Positions 6,362 through 11,458 of a stretch of 11,458 nt of DNA are shown one piece after another. Made by a program: the position numbers and the translations under genes. The stretch is from NCBI GenBank assembly GCA_031259935.1, contig JAIRKV010000074.1:1-11458 (forward strand), in the 5' to 3' direction. This DNA is from Prevotellaceae bacterium. GTDB lineage: Bacteria; Bacteroidota; Bacteroidia; Bacteroidales; UBA932. The notes under the pieces were generated by a model. The model saw only the letters and a list, made by a program, of their open reading frames with translations. It had not been told where the DNA came from and made no database searches. How positions within the stretch are numbered: the stretch's first letter is position 1; every line of letters begins with the position of its first letter.

Positions 6362-8113
6362 ATGGAACAGTTTATAGTATCAGCACGAAAATATCGACCG
6401 CTTACATTTGCAAGTGTAGTAGGTCAGTCGGCGATTGCGCAAACATTGAAGAACGCAATCGAGCGTAGGCAGCTGGCGCACGCATATCTTTTTTGCGGAC
6501 CGCGCGGAGTAGGAAAAACAACATGCGCGCGTATTTTTGCAAAAACAATTAATTGTTTCGAACCCGATGCAAACTGCGATGCTTGTGGAACATGCGAATC
6601 GTGCAAAGCCTTTGCCGAAAACCGTTCGTACAATATTCACGAACTTGATGCAGCATCAAACAATTCGGTTGAAGATATTCGCAATTTAATAGAACAGGTG
6701 CGCTTTCCTCCGCAAATAGGAAAATATAGCGTATATATAATCGATGAAGTTCACATGCTGTCGCAGGCTGCTTTCAACGCTTTTTTGAAAACGCTTGAAG
6801 AACCGCCTGCGCATGCGGTTTTTATTCTTGCAACAACCGAAAAACACAAAATAATTCCGACAATTCTTTCGCGTTGCCAGATTTATGATTTTAACAGAAT
6901 AAATATTGAAGATGCCGTTGCCTGTATCGAAAAAATTGCGCGGAATGAAAATATTGATTATGAATCCGAAGCCCTGCACATAATTGCACAAAAAGCCGAT
7001 GGTTCAATGCGCGATGCACTGTCGATATTCGATCAGGTTGTGTCGTTTTGCGGAACAAATGTTACCTATGCAAAAGTTATTGAAAATCTTAATGTGCTTG
7101 ATTATGAATACTATTTCAGACTGACAAACGCTTTTCTCGAAGGCGATTACTGCACCGCTCTGATAACTTTTGACGAAATTTTAGCAAAAGGTTTTGATGC
7201 TCAATATTTTATACGCGGTTTAAATTCTCATTTTCGCGATTTGCTTGTTTGCAAAGATACGCGTACAACATCGCTGCTCGAAGTTGGCGCTGCGATTGCA
7301 GAATCGTATAAAAAACAAGCCGAAATTTGCAACGTTAATTTTTTATTTACAGCATTGAATATTACAAATACCTGCGATACGGGATACAAAACAAGTTCAA
7401 ATCAGCGCTTACATATAGAACTTGCACTTTGCAGACTTTCAAATATAACATCTGTGCATGAAATGGAACGGCAACCTGTGAAAATTATTGAAACTGTTGA
7501 AAAAACCAAAAAAGACACAACCGTACAACAAATTACAGAACAGGCAAATAAAGATAAAATCGAAGAGAAATCTCAAAATAATGTTATTCCTGATGAAATC
7601 AAAGAAAAAACGACAGTCGGCGCACGTCCCGAAACAGTATCGATAAAAGGCTTTTCGAGTTTAACGGAAACGGTAAAAACCGAAATGCAAAATGTAAAAC
7701 AGGAAGAAAACGATACCCTGCAACTGAATGAACATTTTGATGAAGAACAGTTATTGACGGCGTGGAAAAATTGCGCCGATGCATTTACAAAAGAAAAAAG
7801 AGTGAGAACAGCAAGCGCCATGCTGGCTGCAAAACCTGTGCGCGAAGACGGAAATGTTATTGTTTTCAATGTTCAGCACATTGTGCAAAAAAATGCGCTT
7901 GAAGAAAAAGGAATAGCCAAAAAAATCTGTTCTTATTTACAAAAAGAACTGAAAAATACTTCTGTAAAATTAGAAGTGCGCGTTGACCAAAGCGGCGACA
8001 ATATTGACGCTCCAAAACTTTATACCGATTCGGACAAAGAAAAATATATGCGTGAAAAAAATCCCGAACTTGCAAATTTTCAGGCAACATTCGAACTGTA
8101 TGATACTAAATAG
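6362..8113 (+). CDS. dnaX: DNA polymerase III subunit gamma/tau
   Basis: DnaX is the ATPase motor of the clamp loader, which places the sliding clamp on primed DNA and ties polymerase cores together. The 583-residue product shows an AAA+ module with Walker A GPRGVGKT (46-53), zinc-site cysteines C65, C75, C78 and C81 (C72 is an extra nearby cysteine), the DAASNNSVEDIR segment (96-107), Walker B DEVH (128-131), sensor-1 ATTE (157-160) and the arginine-finger SRC motif (170-172). The clamp-loader domain III follows to about residue 365. A charged low-complexity linker spans about 375-460, then a C-terminal tau-type region. The ATG at 6362 is supported by the family's usual N-terminus (FIVSARKYRP). 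No correctly phased slippery heptamer for making a short gamma form was found. The TAG stop abuts repeat copy B. Confidence 0.96.
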   Translation: MEQFIVSARKYRPLTFASVVGQSAIAQTLKNAIERRQLAHAYLFCGPRGVGKTTCARIFAKTINCFEPDANCDACGTCESCKAFAENRSYNIHELDAASNNSVEDIRNLIEQVRFPPQIGKYSVYIIDEVHMLSQAAFNAFLKTLEEPPAHAVFILATTEKHKIIPTILSRCQIYDFNRINIEDAVACIEKIARNENIDYESEALHIIAQKADGSMRDALSIFDQVVSFCGTNVTYAKVIENLNVLDYEYYFRLTNAFLEGDYCTALITFDEILAKGFDAQYFIRGLNSHFRDLLVCKDTRTTSLLEVGAAIAESYKKQAEICNVNFLFTALNITNTCDTGYKTSSNQRLHIELALCRLSNITSVHEMERQPVKIIETVEKTKKDTTVQQITEQANKDKIEEKSQNNVIPDEIKEKTTVGARPETVSIKGFSSLTETVKTEMQNVKQEENDTLQLNEHFDEEQLLTAWKNCADAFTKEKRVRTASAMLAAKPVREDGNVIVFNVQHIVQKNALEEKGIAKKICSYLQKELKNTSVKLEVRVDQSGDNIDAPKLYTDSDKEKYMREKNPELANFQATFELYDTK

Positions 8114-8218
8114 TCGCTCCTTACGAATAAAAAAAACAGCAATAATACGACATTATTTCTGTCGGTTCTGTTTTGACATAAAAGCAGGCAGCACGTCATT
8201 GCGCTCTTCGCAATGATG
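8113..8218 (-). repeat. Dispersed intergenic repeat, copy B
   Basis: Read on the minus strand, the 91 bases from 8203 down to 8113 align without gaps to copy C (11251-11341). By hand count there are 11 differences, about 88% identity, mostly transitions. The head hairpin is CGTCATTGCG (8194-8203), a 5-nt loop, then CGCAATGATG (8209-8218). An inner imperfect hairpin, ACAG-C-AATAAT / ATTATT-T-CTGT, lies at 8136-8162. The far end (GTCGCTCC on the plus strand) starts on the last base of the dnaX TAG stop. Confidence 0.85.
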
Positions 8219-8228
8219 AATCCGGATT
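8219..8228. repeat. 10-bp perfect palindrome beside repeat copy B
   Basis: AATCCGGATT is its own reverse complement and directly follows the head hairpin of copy B. It resembles the AATCCAGAA / TTCTGGATT inner arms of the long palindromic repeat at 3846-3995, so it may be a collapsed remnant of the same structure. A binding site is equally possible. Confidence 0.45.
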
Positions 8229-8277
8229 TTTTACGATTAAAATTCTTTAATTTCAAAACGTATTGGCATTTTTTTGC

Positions 8278-8285
8278 TACTTTTA
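8278..8285 (+). promoter_or_regulatory. Possible -7 promoter element of uvrA
   Basis: TACTTTTA matches TAnnTTTG except for the last base. No TTTG is found at the expected -33 distance. If used, transcription would start near 8290, downstream of the most upstream in-frame TTG (8263). That would favour the start at 8305. Confidence 0.3.
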
Positions 8286-8304
8286 CGACCTCAAAAATGA
8301 AATA

Positions 8305-11109
8305 TTGGACGAAACGCAGTTAAAATATATAGAATTAAAAGGCGTGCGAGTGCATAATCTCAAAAATATTGATGTTAAAATTCCGCACGAAAAATTGATT
8401 GTTATTACAGGTTTGTCGGGTTCCGGAAAATCTACTTTGGCATTTGACACTGTTTTTGCCGAAGGTCAGCGCAGATATGTTGAAAGTTTATCATCGTATG
8501 CGCGGCAATTTCTCGGACGAATGAGCAAACCTGATGTCGATATGATTTCAGGAATACCGCCTGCAATTGCAATCGAGCAAAAAGTAAACACACGTAATCC
8601 GCGGTCTACGGTTGGAACATCTACCGAAATTTACGATTATCTCAAACTGCTTTATGCGCGTACAGGACGAACATTTTCGCCGGTATCGGGACGCGAGGTA
8701 AAAGCGCATAACGTAAGCGATGTTGTCAATTATATTACCGCTTTTCCGGCGCAAACGCCCTTGTTTATTCTTGCTCCGTTTTCAAGCAAAAATTACAGCA
8801 GTACGGTTGAATGGCTTACCAGTCTTGTTGAACGTGGTTTTTCGCGAGTAACCGTTAATGGCGAAGTGATGCGCATAGATAAGGTTTTGCCTGAAATCGA
8901 CAACTTAAAAAGGAAAAAATTTTATCTTTTGGTCGATAGAATTACAGTTGCCGACGATAACGAATCTGTGGCGCGTTTCGGCGATTCGGTACAAACTGCT
9001 TTTCAGGAAGGAGATGGAAAATGCATTATCTCAACATATTCTGCTGAAAAGAAAAGGCAAAAAAAACAAATATTTTCATCGCGTTTTGAAGCCGATGGAA
9101 TGATTTTTGAACAGCCAAACGAATATCTTTTCAGCTTTAACAATCCTTTTGGAGCGTGCAGGCGCTGCGATGGCTACGGAAAAATAATAGGAATAGATGA
9201 AAATCTGGTTATTCCCAACAAAACTCTTTCTGTTTTTGAAAAGGCAATTTCGTGCTGGCGCGGCGAAGTTTTAAAAAAATATTATGAAGATTTGATAATT
9301 TCAGCATCCGAATTCAATTTTCCCATACATCGCCCTTATTGTGATTTGACAAACGAAGAACGCAATTTACTTTGGAAAGGAAACGAATATTTTTGCGGGA
9401 TAAACGAATTTTTTCAACAACTTGATGCACAAAAATATAAAATTCAAAATCGTGTACTTATTGCACGATATACAGGCAAAACGGTTTGCCCGGAATGTGA
9501 AGGTACACGCTTGAGAAAAGAAGCCGAATATGTAAAAATCAATGGAAAAACCATATCCGAACTGGTAAAAATGTCTGTCAAAGAATTAAAAAATTTTTTT
9601 GATAATATTAAATTAACCGATTATGAAATAAAAATTGCATCACGCGCTCTTGTTGAAATAAAAAATCGCTTGCAATATCTGCTTGACGTAGGTTTGGGTT
9701 ATCTTACGCTTAATCGTTTATCAAATTCGCTTTCCGGCGGCGAAAGTCAAAGAATAAATTTGGCAACTTCGCTCGGCAGCAATCTTACAGGTTCGCTTTA
9801 CATACTGGACGAGCCAAGCATAGGTTTACATTCGTGCGATACCGAACGGCTGATAAAAGTTTTGAAACAGTTGCGCGATTTCGGAAATACGGTTATCGTT
9901 GTCGAACATGAAGAAAAAATTATAAAGGCAGCCGATATAATTATCGATGCAGGTCCGCTCGCAGGACGTTTCGGCGGCGAAATAATATTTCAGGGAAAAC
10001 CCGAACAAGCCACTGACGAACAGATAGATAATTCGCTTACACTGTCGTATCTTTTTGGAAGGAAAAAAATAGAAACACCGAAAATTCGCCGACGATTGAA
10101 TAATTCCATAAAATTATTTGGCGTTGCCGAAAATAATCTTAAAAATATAAACGTGCGTTTTCCGCTTGGCGGGATTGTTGCGGTTACAGGAGTCAGCGGG
10201 TCGGGAAAATCATCGCTTGTGAAAAATGTTTTATTTCCGGCAGTATTTCGAAAATTAAATTCCTGCGGAGATGCGCCCGGCGTTTTTCGTGAAATGGAAG
10301 GCGATTTTGCACTGATTAAAAATGTTGAACTGATTGACCAGAATCCTATAGGAAAATCATCGCGTTCAAATCCTGTAACATACGTCAAAGTATATGATGA
10401 AATAAGAAAACTCTATTCCGATTTGCCTTATGCAAAACTTAACGGATACAAGCCTTCGCATTTTTCGTTTAATATAGATGGCGGACGCTGCGAGGAATGT
10501 AACGGAGATGGATTTATAAAAGTTGAGATGCAATTCATGTCCGATATAATTCTCGAATGTGAAGCCTGTGGCGGTAAGCGTTTCAAGCCGGAAATTCTTG
10601 AAGTGAAATACAAAAATCTGAATATTTCCGATTTGCTCGATTATACTGTTGATCAGGCTATAGAATTTTTTAGACAGCAAAAGGAAACATCAATTATAAA
10701 ACGAATATGTGAAAAACTGAAACCCTTGCAGGATGTAGGTTTGGGATATATAAAACTCGGACAGCCATCAAACACTTTATCGGGCGGCGAAAGCCAGCGC
10801 GTAAAACTTGCATATTTTTTGTCGAAGGAAACAGAGAATGAACCTGCACTTTTTATTTTTGATGAACCTACAACAGGATTGCATTTTCACGATATAAACA
10901 AATTGCTGTCGGCGCTTAATGCTCTTGTCGAAAAAGGACATTCAATAATAATTGTCGAACATAATATGGATGTTATAAAATCGGCTGACTGGATAATAGA
11001 ACTTGGTTTGGATGGCGGCGAACAGGGCGGAAATCTGTGTTTTGAAGGAACGCCCGAAGAACTTGTAAAACACACTCACTTACCTACGGCAAAATATTTG
11101 AATTTGTAA
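8305..11109 (+). CDS. uvrA: Excinuclease ABC subunit A (UvrA)
   Basis: UvrA is the damage-sensing ATPase of nucleotide excision repair; it loads UvrB at lesions. Numbered from the TTG at 8305 (934 residues): first Walker A GLSGSGKST 36-44, CPEC 395-398, first signature LSGGE 476-480, Walker B D502-E503, second Walker A GVSGSGKSS 629-637, the DNA-binding zinc module C729, C732, C752, C755, second signature LSGGE 825-829, and Walker B D853-E854. All ATPase parts are intact. The first zinc module is incomplete: C285 and C288 are present, but the preceding CxxC is replaced near FEADG (261-265), which I recall as common in Bacteroidota UvrA. No in-frame ATG precedes the conserved YIELKGVRVHNL. The frame opens as far up as TTG 8263, which adds 14 unconserved residues (AFFCYFYDLKN...). 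I prefer 8305 because homologues start a few residues before that motif. Confidence 0.95.
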   Translation: MDETQLKYIELKGVRVHNLKNIDVKIPHEKLIVITGLSGSGKSTLAFDTVFAEGQRRYVESLSSYARQFLGRMSKPDVDMISGIPPAIAIEQKVNTRNPRSTVGTSTEIYDYLKLLYARTGRTFSPVSGREVKAHNVSDVVNYITAFPAQTPLFILAPFSSKNYSSTVEWLTSLVERGFSRVTVNGEVMRIDKVLPEIDNLKRKKFYLLVDRITVADDNESVARFGDSVQTAFQEGDGKCIISTYSAEKKRQKKQIFSSRFEADGMIFEQPNEYLFSFNNPFGACRRCDGYGKIIGIDENLVIPNKTLSVFEKAISCWRGEVLKKYYEDLIISASEFNFPIHRPYCDLTNEERNLLWKGNEYFCGINEFFQQLDAQKYKIQNRVLIARYTGKTVCPECEGTRLRKEAEYVKINGKTISELVKMSVKELKNFFDNIKLTDYEIKIASRALVEIKNRLQYLLDVGLGYLTLNRLSNSLSGGESQRINLATSLGSNLTGSLYILDEPSIGLHSCDTERLIKVLKQLRDFGNTVIVVEHEEKIIKAADIIIDAGPLAGRFGGEIIFQGKPEQATDEQIDNSLTLSYLFGRKKIETPKIRRRLNNSIKLFGVAENNLKNINVRFPLGGIVAVTGVSGSGKSSLVKNVLFPAVFRKLNSCGDAPGVFREMEGDFALIKNVELIDQNPIGKSSRSNPVTYVKVYDEIRKLYSDLPYAKLNGYKPSHFSFNIDGGRCEECNGDGFIKVEMQFMSDIILECEACGGKRFKPEILEVKYKNLNISDLLDYTVDQAIEFFRQQKETSIIKRICEKLKPLQDVGLGYIKLGQPSNTLSGGESQRVKLAYFLSKETENEPALFIFDEPTTGLHFHDINKLLSALNALVEKGHSIIIVEHNMDVIKSADWIIELGLDGGEQGGNLCFEGTPEELVKHTHLPTAKYLNL

Positions 11110-11110
11110 A

Positions 11111-11197
11111 GATTATCACTGCTGTCCGATAAAGTTTGCAATTTATCGAAAATTTGCATTATTCAGTCGATAATCAAGCGCTGTTTTTTGTTTTTTT
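11111..11197 (+). terminator. Possible structured terminator after uvrA
   Basis: GATTATCACTG (11111-11121) pairs with CAGT-C-GATAATC (11164-11175), leaving one bulged C. It encloses a 7-bp hairpin, CGATAAA (11127-11133) with TTTATCG (11142-11148). A T-rich tract follows at about 11183-11197. It starts two bases after the uvrA stop. The stem is AT-rich and the loop large, so termination efficiency is uncertain; it could instead be a 3'-UTR fold. Confidence 0.4.
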
Positions 11198-11234
11198 CAT
11201 TGTAGGGAAGGTTTAATGATTTAAAATTTAAAGA

Positions 11235-11341
11235 ACGTCATTGTGCTCCTCGCAATGGCGTACTGCTTGCTTTTGTGTCAAAACAAAACTGACAGAAATA
11301 ATATTGTATTATTGCTGATTTTTTTATTTGTAAGGAGCGGC
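11235..11341 (+). repeat. Dispersed intergenic repeat, copy C
   Basis: The head hairpin pairs ACGTCATTGTG (11235-11245) with CGCAATGGCGT (11251-11261) across a CTCCT loop. All 11 positions pair as RNA if two G-U wobbles are allowed. The 91-base core (11251-11341) aligns without gaps to copy B. Inside is CAG-A-AATAATA TTG TATTATT-G-CTG (11293-11316), followed by a T-rich tract, so it looks terminator-like in this orientation. It ends TAAGGAGCGGC. It lies between the convergent ends of uvrA and the right-edge gene. Confidence 0.85.
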
Positions 11342-11385
11342 GGTGCAATTCTGTCGGTATGATTATGGGTAATCAAAATTCATTA

Positions 11386-11458
11386 TTACTCATTATTCAT
11401 TCCTTTCAATGTTTCGACCAAACGAACAAATTCTCTTCTGTATCCCTGTTCGTCGTTA
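11386..11458 (-). CDS. 3' end of a gene entering from the right, possibly YfbK-like vWA protein
   Basis: The minus strand has an open frame from the window edge to a TAA at 11386-11388. It encodes only the last 23 residues, DEQGYRREFVRLVETLKG plus a few flanking residues. The GYRxEFxRLV pattern resembles, from memory, the extreme C-terminus of YfbK-type von Willebrand factor A proteins (DUF3520 region). The fragment is short, so the reading frame is fairly well supported but the family is tentative. It converges on uvrA, with repeat copy C between them. Confidence 0.5.
   Translation of the reverse strand, partial: NDEQGYRREFVRLVETLKGMNNE

Noticed and set aside
7499..7514. Two A-runs in dnaX (AAAAAAC and AAAAAAG) as a programmed frameshift site for a gamma form
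   Set aside because: Neither heptamer is in the X-XXY-YYZ phase needed for -1 slippage in the dnaX frame, and no clear downstream pseudoknot or upstream stimulator was seen.

Overview
The window is an AT-rich chromosomal stretch from a member of the Bacteroidota, most likely Bacteroidales-like. Four things point there: an Oar-type TonB-dependent receptor, a DUF3127 protein (a family I know essentially from this phylum), a DnaX whose N-terminus closely follows the Bacteroidota form, and promoter-like sites of the Bacteroidota type (-7 TAnnTTTG, -33 TTTG) in place of sigma70 boxes. Shine-Dalgarno sequences are not evident before the genes. The genus cannot be fixed from this sequence alone.

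Layout. Bases 1-213 hold a probable minus-strand promoter for a gene off the left edge, then a strong hairpin terminator. A large outer-membrane receptor gene fills 214-3507 on the minus strand. A 658-base intergenic stretch (3508-4165) carries that gene's promoter, a complex palindromic repeat and a second strong terminator. A compact minus-strand operon follows (6184 down to 4166): a divergent FKBP-like lipoprotein, a canonical FKBP prolyl isomerase lipoprotein, and a DUF3127 OB-fold protein with an SSB-like acidic tip. The genes overlap by 4 nt and are then separated by 1 nt. A divergent intergenic region with promoters on both strands leads to dnaX (6362-8113, plus), then uvrA (to 11109, plus). 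The window ends in the 3' end of a convergent minus-strand gene, possibly a YfbK-like von Willebrand A protein.

Together these are mostly housekeeping genes: envelope transport and folding on the minus strand, replication and excision repair on the plus strand. The least explained material is intergenic. A repeat family occurs in three copies (about 3984-4098, 8113-8218 and 11235-11341), each near the 3' end of a gene. Two copies align without gaps over 91 bases at about 88% identity although they lie in opposite orientations about 3 kb apart. Each copy starts with a CGTCATTGCG-type hairpin of variable loop size and ends with a conserved TAAGGAGCGGC-like sequence. It looks like a short non-autonomous mobile or structured-RNA element, and it is the best candidate here for something poorly described. 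I see no CRISPR array, phage, defence system, insertion sequence, tRNA or rRNA.
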